DNA from: Sporomusa acidovorans
GTDB taxonomy: Bacteria; Bacillota; Negativicutes; Sporomusales; Sporomusaceae
DNA length: 64,000 nt
Reading direction: 5' to 3' (one strand)
Assembly (NCBI RefSeq): GCF_002257695.2
Contig: NZ_CP155571.1
A program made the position numbers and the translations under genes. Below the pieces are notes generated by a model that was not told where the DNA came from, ran no database searches, and saw only the letters and a program-made list of their open reading frames with translations. Numbering within the stretch: position 1 is the stretch's first letter; every line of letters starts with the position of its first letter. This document shows, piece after piece, positions 1 to 8,757 of this stretch.

Positions 1-127
1 CTTGCTGCGCCTCGCTTACCGGTACCAGTTCATGGGCAAGTTCCCTGCCCATAACTGAACCTGTACGCGCTGCAAGCATATCACGGATTTTATCGTATTC
101 CAAGGTTGATAATACGGCTGCTTCCAT
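1..127 (-). CDS. mutS2: Endonuclease MutS2, N-terminal fragment
   Basis: Only the first 42 codons are in the window; the gene runs off the left edge. The N-terminus (METAVLST-like opening MEAAVLSTLEYDKIRDML, then an RTGSVMGRELA segment) matches the start of MutS2, where 'LE(F/Y)DKI...L' is characteristic. MutS2 is a MutS-type ATPase with a C-terminal Smr nuclease domain that acts on recombination intermediates and collided ribosomes in Firmicutes. An AGGAGAG ribosome binding site lies 9-15 bases before the ATG. It follows the U32 peptidase gene at 20 bp spacing on the same strand, so co-transcription is likely. The ATPase and Smr domains cannot be seen here. Confidence 0.8.
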   Translation of the reverse strand, partial: MEAAVLSTLEYDKIRDMLAARTGSVMGRELAHELVPVSEAQQ

Positions 128-147
128 GTAATTTCTCTCCTAATTAA

Positions 148-2646
148 CTATAGTACTCCCCGGAAATAATGTCCCCGGGTAATATGTTCATGCTCGGCAC
201 CGGCAATTCTATCTTCCGCAAATAACGGATGGTCTTCTCCCAGGTCGATTAGCGCTCGATACAACCCGGTAACCCTGGCAACTTCTTCTACATTACTATA
301 TTTAGCCTCATACCGCAAGCGGCTCAGACCGGTGCCGGTCAATCTGGGCACATGCGGCAACATGGATAATTCTTTGGCGTTCAGAATATGCATACGGCAA
401 AATTGATCGGTTGCCACCGGAAATAATTCATCTTTGCGGTCCTTAAGCCAATACCGCCCGCGCAAACAAGCCCGCTTACAGTTTTTGCCGTTCTGTCCGC
501 CTAAAAAACTGCCAAGCAGGCAATATTCAGAAATCATCAGTGTCAAATAACCATGCACCAGACATTCCAGTGGTGCCAGTTTCCTACCAGTGAGCGCTTC
601 GACTTGCGCAAAAGTTAGTTCCGGCGAAAGTGTCAGACTGGCAAATCCTAACCCTGTTAAGTAATTGGCTGTAACACTATTATAGATATTTAAGGGATAA
701 TCGCCGTGCAAAGGGATTGCCGAAAGTTCCTGTACCAACGAAATAAGGCCCATATTGCCTACACTGATGGCATCCGGTTTAATCTCATTAAATACCGCAA
801 TCTCCTCTTTTACGCCGGCTATTTGTCCGGGATGCACCAATCGCGGTGTATTCAAGATAATTTTGCGTCCGTGCTTTTTTACATAAGCGGCCGCCTGATA
901 ATAATCTTCAGCAAATAATGAGCGTTTTTCCAAACATTCGCCGCCAAACATGACAATATCGGCACCATGTTCAACCGCGGCCACGACTTTATCAAGCTGA
1001 TCAACATTGACTACCAATTCAGGCTTATTCCTGATAGGTTTTCTCCGTATTGGCGGCAAGAGATCATGGATTGTTTTATTCTCAGTCAGCGGGGTTCTGT
1101 TGAACCTTGCCAAGCGGTCGGCTTCCAATTGTTCAATTGCCTGGCGCCGGGCTTCATTAATTTCACTGACAGGTACCATTACTTGCCCTTTTATCTGGCA
1201 GTCCAAGGAATGTAAAGCAAAAACCGTAGTTCCCAAACGTTCAATTTGTTTAGCGACACTCTCTGCCGTAAGCGGTCTTTTTATAGCCTTTTCCGCAATA
1301 AAACCGGTTTGAGCCTGACCGGTAAAACCGTCTGCGTCTGTGAAGGTAATGACCAGCGGCCGTCCTTCTTCAACGGCTACAGCCACATTTACGGGAATCC
1401 GCCGAACGGCTTCTGTTTTGTTAAAAAAAGCGCGGGCTCGTTCCATTAGTTTAGCAGCAAATACCTTAAATACCCGGTCATTAACCCGAACTGGCGAAGT
1501 GACTGGAACCGCCACGATAGCATGAGCCTGCGCCTCACCAACCGGTTTGCCGTCAACCCACATCGTATGGACCGTGACGTTTACCCTACCGCCGACTTTA
1601 ACCCAAAACTCGATAATATCGCCGACCGCAAGTGGTTCATCCAATTTTATAACGGCGACTTTACCATTCGGCTGATATTCTAGCACCCGCCCAAGTCTCA
1701 CTCCCCGGTTATTGGGGCGTCTGTCGCTCATCATCGCCCTCCCGTTTTTACCATATAGGTGGGCGGTGGTAAAATCGCGGTTAAAAATTTGCGCCAAATC
1801 CTTCTGGTCCTGCTCGCCGATAGTATATTGCTCCTGATTCGACGAATAACGGTCAATCGCCCGCCGGTAAGCATCAACGACAACAGCAACATATTCCGGC
1901 CGCTTCATCCGGCCTTCGATTTTAAAAGAAGTCACCCCGGCCTTTATAAGTTCGGGAAGTATTTTAATCGTATTCAAATCTTTGGGACTGAGCAAATATT
2001 CACCAGCGTCCGCTTGGCTTAATACATCATTGCCGGCGCTATCAACTAACGTATAAGGCAAGCGGCACGGCTGAGCACAGCGCCCGCGATTTCCACTGCG
2101 GCCGCCAATCATACTGCTCATCAGGCATTGCCCTGAATAAGAAATACATAACGCACCATGAATAAAGGTTTCTATCTCAATTGTGCAGTTTTTACAGATA
2201 TACGTAATATCGGCAAGCGATAATTCACGGGCCAGTACTACCCGCTTAAAGCCCATATTGGCTAAGAAGTTAACTCCTTCTAAATTATGTACTGTCATCT
2301 GCGTACTGGCATGCAAGGGCATATCCGGCACAATTTTTTGGGCTACTGCCGCTACTCCCAAATCCTGCACAATAATAGCATCAACACCGCTGTCATATAA
2401 GTGCCGTAAATAATCGGCCAAAACAGAAAGCTCGCTATCGTCTACAAGCGTGTTAACAGTAACGAAGACTGCTACGGCACGCAAGTGGGCAAAACGTACA
2501 GCCTCCGCTAATTCCTTATCACTAAAATTCGGAGCATACTGTCTAGCCCCAAACATCCTGCCCCCCAGATAAACGGCATTCGCGCCGCTTTCTACCGCCG
2601 CAACCAAAGCTTCTTTGCTGCCAACAGGTGCGAGTAATTCAATCAC
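148..2646 (-). CDS. U32 family peptidase / RlhA-like RNA hydroxylation protein with DUF3656
   Basis: 832 residues. The N-terminal half (about 1-400) is a U32 domain: it opens IELLAPVGSKEAL, has the HASTQMTVHN segment, and carries the family signature ETFIHGALCISYSGQC with its two cysteines, followed by further cysteines in GRCAQPCRLPY. A middle region resembles DUF3656, and a second, weaker U32-like barrel follows (from about 540) with its own HGYLTLMISEYC motif. U32 proteins were named collagenases, but members such as RlhA and TrhP hydroxylate rRNA or tRNA; the exact substrate here cannot be read from sequence. The start is GTG and overlaps the upstream gene's TGA (GTGA), implying translational coupling. 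Confidence 0.85.
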   Translation of the reverse strand: MIELLAPVGSKEALVAAVESGANAVYLGGRMFGARQYAPNFSDKELAEAVRFAHLRAVAVFVTVNTLVDDSELSVLADYLRHLYDSGVDAIIVQDLGVAAVAQKIVPDMPLHASTQMTVHNLEGVNFLANMGFKRVVLARELSLADITYICKNCTIEIETFIHGALCISYSGQCLMSSMIGGRSGNRGRCAQPCRLPYTLVDSAGNDVLSQADAGEYLLSPKDLNTIKILPELIKAGVTSFKIEGRMKRPEYVAVVVDAYRRAIDRYSSNQEQYTIGEQDQKDLAQIFNRDFTTAHLYGKNGRAMMSDRRPNNRGVRLGRVLEYQPNGKVAVIKLDEPLAVGDIIEFWVKVGGRVNVTVHTMWVDGKPVGEAQAHAIVAVPVTSPVRVNDRVFKVFAAKLMERARAFFNKTEAVRRIPVNVAVAVEEGRPLVITFTDADGFTGQAQTGFIAEKAIKRPLTAESVAKQIERLGTTVFALHSLDCQIKGQVMVPVSEINEARRQAIEQLEADRLARFNRTPLTENKTIHDLLPPIRRKPIRNKPELVVNVDQLDKVVAAVEHGADIVMFGGECLEKRSLFAEDYYQAAAYVKKHGRKIILNTPRLVHPGQIAGVKEEIAVFNEIKPDAISVGNMGLISLVQELSAIPLHGDYPLNIYNSVTANYLTGLGFASLTLSPELTFAQVEALTGRKLAPLECLVHGYLTLMISEYCLLGSFLGGQNGKNCKRACLRGRYWLKDRKDELFPVATDQFCRMHILNAKELSMLPHVPRLTGTGLSRLRYEAKYSNVEEVARVTGLYRALIDLGEDHPLFAEDRIAGAEHEHITRGHYFRGVL

Positions 2647-3560
2647 AAAAATTCATCCTTTCCCAAAGCTTCGACTATCGCCGGCGTAATACCTGTTAAA
2701 TCAGTAACGCCGCTTATCGTCGCTTGCGCTTTAAAACCAAGCGCAATAAGCGGAACTTTATTAAGGGTATGGGTCTTAACACTGAAATCTTCAAAATTAC
2801 CATGATCACTTGTTATCAGGAGTAAGGTATCTGCAGGCAATAATGTATAAGCTGTCCGGATAAACTCATTCAAAATCCGAACGATATTTTGGGCGTGCTG
2901 CCAATCCTGCTTGTGTCCCGCGCGGTCTGTCTGGAAATATTCAAAGATGGTAAATGAATATTTCCTGGAAATATTAACCAAATTTATTGCTGCTTGCTTC
3001 GGTGTTATAGGCTGTACATTTTCTATTCCAAACCTTGGCAACATTTCATTGGTGATATCCTGGTACACAGCTTGCCCAGCTTGTATATGAGTTAATGATC
3101 GCAGTAACATACCGATACTTAAGGCCGCTAAAGTAATTGCCGAATGCCGCCGTTTACGCTTAGCCACTAGTTCAAAATAATCCGGTGAATACATATTGGC
3201 GGAAGTTACCGGCATTTCACGTTCCAACAATTGTTTCATAATATTATGTTCCATGATAAGCTTTGACAGTTCCGGACCGGGAAAGGCCTGAATATGGCGT
3301 CCCATTATCTTAGCCGTATTTAACCCTGTTAAAATAGCCGCCTGGCCGGTAGCACTTTGTGGAAGTCCCGCCACGCCTAATGTGGCATCAATTTGCACCA
3401 TGCTACTCTCCGGAGTTAAAATAGGTTCCATTTCTTGACTCAAATGGCAACCAAACAATTCATGAATAACGGGCAGGCCAAACCGTATAAACGGATTAAT
3501 CTCCGGGATATTAGCCCCTAAACCAATACCATCAATAAAAATCATGAGTATTCGCATCAA
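2643..3560 (-). CDS. Alkaline-phosphatase-superfamily metalloenzyme (phosphoglycerate mutase/phosphopentomutase-like)
   Basis: 305 residues. The opening ILMIFIDGIGLG has the metal-binding Asp of the alkaline phosphatase superfamily, SATGQAAILTGLN around residue 90 places the expected catalytic Ser/Thr, and FQTDRAGHKQD plus LLITSDHGNFED near the C-terminus supply the remaining metal ligands. These match the 2,3-bisphosphoglycerate-independent phosphoglycerate mutase/phosphopentomutase clan, but the protein is shorter than either enzyme, so the substrate is unknown. The first codon is TTG; an ATG follows immediately and may be used instead. It overlaps the U32 gene by 4 bp and the two probably form one transcript. 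Confidence 0.72.
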   Translation of the reverse strand: MMRILMIFIDGIGLGANIPEINPFIRFGLPVIHELFGCHLSQEMEPILTPESSMVQIDATLGVAGLPQSATGQAAILTGLNTAKIMGRHIQAFPGPELSKLIMEHNIMKQLLEREMPVTSANMYSPDYFELVAKRKRRHSAITLAALSIGMLLRSLTHIQAGQAVYQDITNEMLPRFGIENVQPITPKQAAINLVNISRKYSFTIFEYFQTDRAGHKQDWQHAQNIVRILNEFIRTAYTLLPADTLLLITSDHGNFEDFSVKTHTLNKVPLIALGFKAQATISGVTDLTGITPAIVEALGKDEFL

Positions 3561-3583
3561 TAAAAACCGTCCTCATATTGCGT

Positions 3584-3610
3584 AAAGAAAGAAGAAGGGT
3601 TCATCCCTTC
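3584..3610 (-). terminator. Intrinsic terminator after DUF421 gene
   Basis: On the minus strand a GAAGGG/CCCTTC hairpin is followed by a pyrimidine-rich, T-rich tail, placed just past the stop codon of the DUF421 gene. Confidence 0.55.
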
Positions 3611-3616
3611 CTCTCG

Positions 3617-4288
3617 TCAATGGAATTCTTTATCTTTGTCTACATTTATTCGCTCATCATTCTTGTTTAGCCCCTGCTGCTGCCGCAGATTTTCCGCTAA
3701 AAACTGGACATTATCCATAAACTGCTCAAACTTTGTCAATTTTTCGCCTGCCAAGCTAAGAGGATTATCATAGACACTCTTAATATAACTCTCAAAATCT
3801 TTTTTTGTCAAAGGTTCATTTTCAGGCGTACGAATCATGGTAAACTCACCGCAGCTTTCCAGGCGGGCACTTTCAATCATAGTAAGATCAGACATATCAA
3901 GCCCCTTTTTATGCAGTTCCTGCCGCAGGTCATCATAGTTGAAATGGGTTTTGGCAAAGTTTTCTTTAATAAGCTGGCCTTTTTGCACTAAGGTCACAGG
4001 CGTGCCTTCAAACCATTTGCGCAGTGTAGTATTCTTTAAGGCCAAGTAACCTATCAATTGTTGCAATACAAGCAAAACAATTAGACTCTCAATACCTGTC
4101 TCCAGGGTAGGATTTTGATCCATAGTACCAGCAACAATAATATCCCCAATCCCGACCATAATAACAAAGTCAAAAGGCGATAGTTGACCGACCGTCCGAT
4201 TACCCATTATTCTAACAACAAGTAAAGCTACAGTGCACAATAGTAACAGGCGCAACAAAACTTGAACTAATAAACCGCTATCAAACAC
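3617..4288 (-). CDS. DUF421 (YetF-like) membrane protein
   Basis: 223 residues. An N-terminal part with about three hydrophobic segments contains the family hallmark RIMGNRTVGQLSPFDFVIMVGIGDI; a soluble C-terminal domain begins near residue 95 with VTLVQKGQLIKENF and the DLRQELHKKG stretch. DUF421 proteins (YetF, YkjA, YrbG families) occur in many spore formers, and one subgroup, the 2Duf proteins, affects spore-membrane and germination properties. The function here is unknown. The start is GTG, chosen because AGGAGTG lies five bases upstream. Convergent or overlapping neighbours are absent; it stands alone between zapA and the AlkP-type gene. Confidence 0.8.
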   Translation of the reverse strand: MFDSGLLVQVLLRLLLLCTVALLVVRIMGNRTVGQLSPFDFVIMVGIGDIIVAGTMDQNPTLETGIESLIVLLVLQQLIGYLALKNTTLRKWFEGTPVTLVQKGQLIKENFAKTHFNYDDLRQELHKKGLDMSDLTMIESARLESCGEFTMIRTPENEPLTKKDFESYIKSVYDNPLSLAGEKLTKFEQFMDNVQFLAENLRQQQGLNKNDERINVDKDKEFH

Positions 4289-4360
4289 GGTACCACTCCT
4301 TTTCTGTCAGTATTATTAACATGACATTTGAGTGTTATACCGTTCTATGCACAAAAAGTA

Positions 4361-4615
4361 CTATTTATCCTCTTTTATTAATTCAAGAAGTTCCAGGTAA
4401 TCCTGTTCTAACCGCAAAAATTCATCCGCAATATTTAATGCTGTTAATACAGCTATTTTAGTTGGCGATAACCTGAGATTGGCTTTAGCGGTCTTTTTCA
4501 TACGCTCATCCAGCATAGCGGCTAGCTGCATGATTCGCTCCGGTTCAATATTCCCCTTAAGCGCATAGCTTTCACCATAGATCTCAACGGTTACTTTATT
4601 TTTCTTATCTGACAT
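4361..4615 (-). CDS. zapA: Cell division protein ZapA
   Basis: 84 residues starting MSDKKNKVTVEIYGESY; the body has the ZapA pattern of a short beta-rich N-terminus and a long helix (IMQLAAMLDERMKK, then VLTALNIADEFLRLEQDY). ZapA binds FtsZ and bundles filaments at the division site. A longer open frame extends upstream, but the ATG at 4613-4615 is preceded by an AGGTGG ribosome binding site and matches the family N-terminus. It lies just downstream of pheT with a terminator between them, an arrangement common in Firmicutes, where zapA precedes mutS2 and related genes. Confidence 0.9.
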   Translation of the reverse strand: MSDKKNKVTVEIYGESYALKGNIEPERIMQLAAMLDERMKKTAKANLRLSPTKIAVLTALNIADEFLRLEQDYLELLELIKEDK

Positions 4616-4680
4616 AGTCCACCTAAAAAGATATATTTTATGAGAGTATACTTCTACCAGGCAAAAACTAATTCCTGCAT

Positions 4681-4709
4681 AAAAAAAGAAAAAGCGGGAC
4701 AACCCGCCT
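4681..4709 (-). terminator. Terminator of the pheST operon
   Basis: Minus-strand hairpin GCGGG-TTGT-CCCGC followed by TTTTTCTTTTTTT, 34 bp past the pheT stop codon. Confidence 0.85.
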
Positions 4710-4742
4710 ATAATTAAAGAAATTAAAATAATGTTTTCGCAA

Positions 4743-7172
4743 CTATTCCCGCAGCTTCGCAGCAAAAGTATTTTCTAAATGGGAAACTATTTTTTTGTAT
4801 TGTTCATCGACTTGTGCATCTGTCAATGTCCGGTCCTTAGCTTGAAAGGTAAGGGAAAAAGCCAAGCTGCGTGATCCTTTCTCCACTTGCTGACCGGTAT
4901 ATACATCAAATAACTGAACTTGAGTTAATAAGGAACCGGCTTTGCCGGCAATAGCCTCTGTTACAGCAGCAGCGGTAGTATGTTCGGATAACACAATAGC
5001 CAAGTCCCGCGTAACCGCCGGAAACTTAGGAAGTGACTGATTGTCGGGTTTAATGGCGGCATATTTAACTAACGTTCTTACCATTAATTCAAAAACATAT
5101 ACCTTTTTGGCTATTTCATAGGCATCAAGTACTTTAGGATGTAATTCGCCGATATAACCGATTAACTCGCCGTCCTTCTTGATTACTGCTGTTTTACCGG
5201 GATGCAGTGACGGATTTTTTCCTGCTTCCACTACATAACCGCAAATTCCGAGTTTCCCCAAAATAGCTTCAACAGCACCTTTAGCGTCATAAAAATCCAC
5301 TACATCTCTTGACTGGTTCCAGGCAAGAGTGTGCCGTTTACCCAGCATGGCACCACACAGCATAATCGGTTCCTCCGGCAACTCCCTGAGTGGTAATTCT
5401 GCTGGCAGATATACTGCCCCTACCTCAAATATTCTTAGATCCTCATTTTTGCGAGAAAGGTTACGGATAATTGTATCCATAACTCCCCCCAGCAGAGTAG
5501 TGCGTAATACCGGGAAATCATCGGTAATAGGATTCAAAACCTCAATTGTACGGCGCAACCCACTGTCAGCAGGGATGTTAAGTTTATCAAAAGTATCCGG
5601 ATGCGAAAAACTCAACGAAAGAATTTCTGAAAAGCTATTGCTTGTTAATGCATTTTTAATTTTCCCAATAACTACCTGCGTGTAACTTTGTTTGCCTTGT
5701 GCCATATCGCCACCAGGTGTAGTGGAAGGAATCTTATCATAACCATAAATTCTGGCTATTTCTTCACTGATGTCGGCCGGTAATGCAACGTCCCCCCGCC
5801 AGGTAGGTACAGTAACGGTAATTTTTTCCGGTCCGGCTTCAACCTCAAACTCCAGGCGTTTTAATATTTCGACCATAGTCGCTGCCGGTATATCGGTCCC
5901 TAAATAGTGATTGATTTGCCTGGGAGTAAATACGATTTGTTTCGGCAGTTGCATATCCGGATAAACATCAACAATACCGGAGCAAACATCACATGCTCCC
6001 ATGCCTTCAAGCAGGCTCGCCGCTCTGTCAAGCGCTTTAATAATGTTGGCCGTATCCACGCCACGCTCAAATCGTCCTGAGGCTTCTGAGCGAAGCCCGA
6101 GGGCCCGCGACGTACGGCGGACGCTTGCTCCATTAAAGGAGGCTGCTTCCAATAATACGTTCTGTGTGTTCGGCGTTACTTCCGTGGCTAACCCGCCCAT
6201 AACCCCGGCAATACCGACCGCCTGCACAGCGTCGGCAATTACCAGCATATCAGGTCCAAGTTCGCGTTTAACACCGTCAAGGGTAGTTAGTTTCTCACCG
6301 GGATTGGCCTTGCGTACAACCAGGCTGTGACGGGCAAGTAGGTTATAATCATAGGCATGCATGGGTTGACCTAACTCCAGCATAACAAAATTGGTAACAT
6401 CCACAATATTATTAATCGGCCGCATTCCCGCAGCTTGCAGACGGTGCTGCATCCAGGCAGGCGACGGTCCAACTTTGATATTCTGTAGAATCCTTGCGGC
6501 AAATCTCGAACAAAGATTAGAATCCTCAATTTGGATATTGGTTAGCGAACTCGCTTTCTCTTTGCCTGTTTCCTTTACATTAAGCATCGGTTTTTTTAGT
6601 GCCGCCCCTGTAAGTACAGAAATCTCCCGGGCAATGCCAATCATGCTGAAACAATCCGCCCGGTTGGCGGTAAGTTCGAATGCAAGCACAACATCATCAA
6701 GCCCCAGTGCTGTGTGAATATCAACACCAATATCCGTATCTGCGGGCAAAATATAGATTCCATTTCTCGCCTCAGGTGAGACCAGTTTGCTATCAATTGC
6801 CAATTCTTCCGTAGAGCATAGCATACCGTTCGACAGCATTCCCCGCAGCTTGGTCGGCTTAATTTTCATTCCATTTGGCAACTTAGCACCAATCGTAGCA
6901 ACCGGTACAATATGTCCCTGACGGACATTGGTTGCCCCAGTTATGATTGTTGAGACCTCGGTTCCAATATCTATTTTACAAACCGATAATTTATCGGCAT
7001 CAGGATGAGGTTCAATGGCTACGACCTTACCTGTGACCACCCCGGAAATGTTTTGACCTAATACTTCCACCGCTTCAACCGGAATCCCGGCCATAGTCAA
7101 CATATCCGCCAGTTTTTCCGGTGTTTCTTTTATTTCAACATAATCTGTAAGCCATTTACTTGACGCTCTCAT
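4743..7172 (-). CDS. pheT: Phenylalanine--tRNA ligase beta subunit
   Basis: 809 residues, the usual length. Domains in order: an N-terminal tRNA-binding (EMAP/OB) domain at about 40-150 (ISGVVTGKVVAIEPHPDADKLSVCK), the B3/B4 editing domain at 210-385, B5 (IVFTPRQINHYLGTDIP), a catalytic-like core, and the ferredoxin-fold anticodon-binding domain at the C-terminus (LPKFPAVTRDLAIVL). PheT pairs with PheS as an alpha2beta2 enzyme that charges tRNA-Phe and edits mischarged Tyr. It follows pheS at 20 bp spacing and shares the T-box leader upstream of pheS. Confidence 0.97.
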   Translation of the reverse strand: MRASSKWLTDYVEIKETPEKLADMLTMAGIPVEAVEVLGQNISGVVTGKVVAIEPHPDADKLSVCKIDIGTEVSTIITGATNVRQGHIVPVATIGAKLPNGMKIKPTKLRGMLSNGMLCSTEELAIDSKLVSPEARNGIYILPADTDIGVDIHTALGLDDVVLAFELTANRADCFSMIGIAREISVLTGAALKKPMLNVKETGKEKASSLTNIQIEDSNLCSRFAARILQNIKVGPSPAWMQHRLQAAGMRPINNIVDVTNFVMLELGQPMHAYDYNLLARHSLVVRKANPGEKLTTLDGVKRELGPDMLVIADAVQAVGIAGVMGGLATEVTPNTQNVLLEAASFNGASVRRTSRALGLRSEASGRFERGVDTANIIKALDRAASLLEGMGACDVCSGIVDVYPDMQLPKQIVFTPRQINHYLGTDIPAATMVEILKRLEFEVEAGPEKITVTVPTWRGDVALPADISEEIARIYGYDKIPSTTPGGDMAQGKQSYTQVVIGKIKNALTSNSFSEILSLSFSHPDTFDKLNIPADSGLRRTIEVLNPITDDFPVLRTTLLGGVMDTIIRNLSRKNEDLRIFEVGAVYLPAELPLRELPEEPIMLCGAMLGKRHTLAWNQSRDVVDFYDAKGAVEAILGKLGICGYVVEAGKNPSLHPGKTAVIKKDGELIGYIGELHPKVLDAYEIAKKVYVFELMVRTLVKYAAIKPDNQSLPKFPAVTRDLAIVLSEHTTAAAVTEAIAGKAGSLLTQVQLFDVYTGQQVEKGSRSLAFSLTFQAKDRTLTDAQVDEQYKKIVSHLENTFAAKLRE

Positions 7173-7192
7173 AACCTTCCCCCTTCAAGCAT

Positions 7193-8215
7193 TTAGAATT
7201 GACGTAAGAAACGTATGTCATTATCAAAAAACAGTCTGAGGTCATCAATACCATAAGTCAGCATCGCAATCCGTTCTACCCCCATACCAAAAGCAAACCC
7301 GCTGACCTTATCCGGATCAAACTTGCTCATTTCCAGTACGCGGGGGTGAACCATGCCGGAACCTAAGATTTCCAGCCAACCTGTTCCGGAGCAGACGCGG
7401 CATCCTTTGCCCTCACACATTACACAGGAAATGTCCACTTCGGCACTTGGCTCGGTAAAAGGGAAAAAGCTGGGCCGAAACCGTACTTTAACTCTATTGC
7501 CAAAAATTTCTTTAGAGAATAATTCAAGGGTTCCTTTCAAATCAGCAAAGCTAATGTTTTTATCAACCACTAACCCTTCCACTTGTTGGAACATAGGGGA
7601 ATGCGTAGCATCATAATCCCGGCGATATACTTTTCCGGGAGCAATAATCCGGATTGGTTGGTTAGGTTCTGAGGACTGCATCGTACGTACCTGCACAGGT
7701 GAAGTGTGTGTTCTCAGTAAAAACTCCTTAGTAATATAAAAAGAGTCTTGCATATCACGGGCCGGATGATCTTGCGGCAAATTCAGCGCTTCGAAGTTAT
7801 AGTAATCCTTTTCCACTTCAGGGCCCTCGGCAATTTCAAACCCCATGCGCATAAAGGTATCTTTAATCCGGTTCAATGTTAATGTCAGGGGATGTAGATG
7901 TCCAGGGTCAGCGATGCGACCAGGCAAGGTTACATCAATGGTTTCTGATGCTAGTTTTCGGGTAAGTTCAGCCTGTTTTATAGCTTCCAATTTATCAGCT
8001 ATAATCTTTTCCAACTGACCTCTAATTTCGTTAACCACTTGCCCTATCCGCGGACGTTCTTCAGGGCTTAAAGCTCCCAGACCGCGTAGCATACCAGTGA
8101 GTAGTCCCTTTTTACCCAAGTATTTAATCTTTACATCATTGAGTGCCTCTTTATTGGTGATTTCTGACAACTCTTTAAGGGCTGTGTCCCTTAATGATTT
8201 GAGTTCTTGTTCCAT
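7193..8215 (-). CDS. pheS: Phenylalanine--tRNA ligase alpha subunit
   Basis: 340 residues. A coiled-coil N-terminal arm (1-100) is followed by the class II synthetase core: motif 2 region KVYRRDYDATHSPMFQQVEG, the FRPSFFPFTEPSAEVD stretch, a small metal-binding-like loop with CVMCEGKGCRVC, and motif 3 GFAFGMGVERIAML. It catalyses Phe adenylation with PheT. The ATG has GGAGGC just upstream. Transcription is expected to be controlled by the Phe T-box at 8330-8565. Confidence 0.97.
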   Translation of the reverse strand: MEQELKSLRDTALKELSEITNKEALNDVKIKYLGKKGLLTGMLRGLGALSPEERPRIGQVVNEIRGQLEKIIADKLEAIKQAELTRKLASETIDVTLPGRIADPGHLHPLTLTLNRIKDTFMRMGFEIAEGPEVEKDYYNFEALNLPQDHPARDMQDSFYITKEFLLRTHTSPVQVRTMQSSEPNQPIRIIAPGKVYRRDYDATHSPMFQQVEGLVVDKNISFADLKGTLELFSKEIFGNRVKVRFRPSFFPFTEPSAEVDISCVMCEGKGCRVCSGTGWLEILGSGMVHPRVLEMSKFDPDKVSGFAFGMGVERIAMLTYGIDDLRLFFDNDIRFLRQF

Positions 8216-8329
8216 ACATGCCTCCTAAAAAAATTAAGTAAAACCTGGTTTGGACCAAGTCTCCAGGACGCAGGCAAAAGCCTTGGCGTTCACTTTATCC
8301 AGACGAAAGCTTAAGACATCTCATCCGGA

Positions 8330-8565
8330 AAATTAAAAAGACTTTCAGCCCATAAGGGGCGAAAGTCTTGATTTCGCGGTACCACCCTAATTATACTCTC
8401 TTGTTTCCTGTAACGTGGAAAAAACGCCAGACCTACACAAGCACGCTCTTCAGCCTGAGTACTCAGAAGTGAACTTCTGCTAACTGTTTCGGCGCCGCTC
8501 TCAATCTCCGGCGGCATCCTCCCTGTGGAAACATGGCTAACATACTCTCTTCCTCATCGCATAAA
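8330..8565 (-). promoter_or_regulatory. Phenylalanine T-box riboswitch leader
   Basis: The minus strand carries the T-box sequence AGGGTGGTACCGCG at 8376-8389, followed by a terminator hairpin (AAGACTTTC/GAAAGTCTT, 8338-8369) with a T-rich tail. Stem I begins near 8560 with the AGAGAGTA element; a TTC codon in the loop around 8470 is the likely specifier, fitting Phe. Uncharged tRNA-Phe would stabilise the antiterminator and allow pheST transcription. Confidence 0.93.
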
Positions 8566-8582
8566 ACAAACCCTTTATTCAC

Positions 8583-8672
8583 TTATTGCATCATTAACCG
8601 TTTATACCACAAATACGCAGCAATGGAACCGGTAGCTTCAAACATTCTCCAGAAGAATTCGGCGGTCAACAT
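8583..8672 (-). CDS. YqzL-like micro-protein in the pheST leader
   Basis: A 29-codon frame on the minus strand (ATG at 8670-8672, TAA at 8583-8585), too short for usual gene callers. Its product has FWRMFEATGSIAAYLWYK, which resembles the core of YqzL proteins (pattern FxW..F..TG.I.AYL.YK), including the second YqzL homologue in this window at 61533-61721. It lies between a well-formed promoter (8729-8757) and Stem I of the pheS T-box, so it would be translated from the leader whether or not the T-box lets transcription continue. The ribosome binding site is weak (GAGAGGGTG, about 15 bases away). YqzL function is unknown. Confidence 0.6.
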   Translation of the reverse strand: MLTAEFFWRMFEATGSIAAYLWYKRLMMQ

Positions 8673-8728
8673 AGGCTAAGACCACACCCTCTCTGCCCCT
8701 AATGGCAATTTCCGTCATTGCTAAACGT

Positions 8729-8757
8729 ATTATATCATAGCAGCATTGAAATTACAA
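8729..8757 (-). promoter_or_regulatory. Sigma-A promoter for yqzL-like/pheST leader
   Basis: TTGTAA - 17 bp - TATAAT on the minus strand. The -35 box overlaps the stop codon of the RNA methyltransferase gene. Confidence 0.75.

Noticed and set aside
4616..4765. N-terminally longer ZapA (134 residues)
   Set aside because: The upstream part has no ribosome binding site and runs through the pheT terminator; the ATG at 4615 matches the family.
8311..8517. 68-residue minus-strand open frame
   Set aside because: It lies wholly inside the pheST T-box leader; the sequence is explained by RNA structure.
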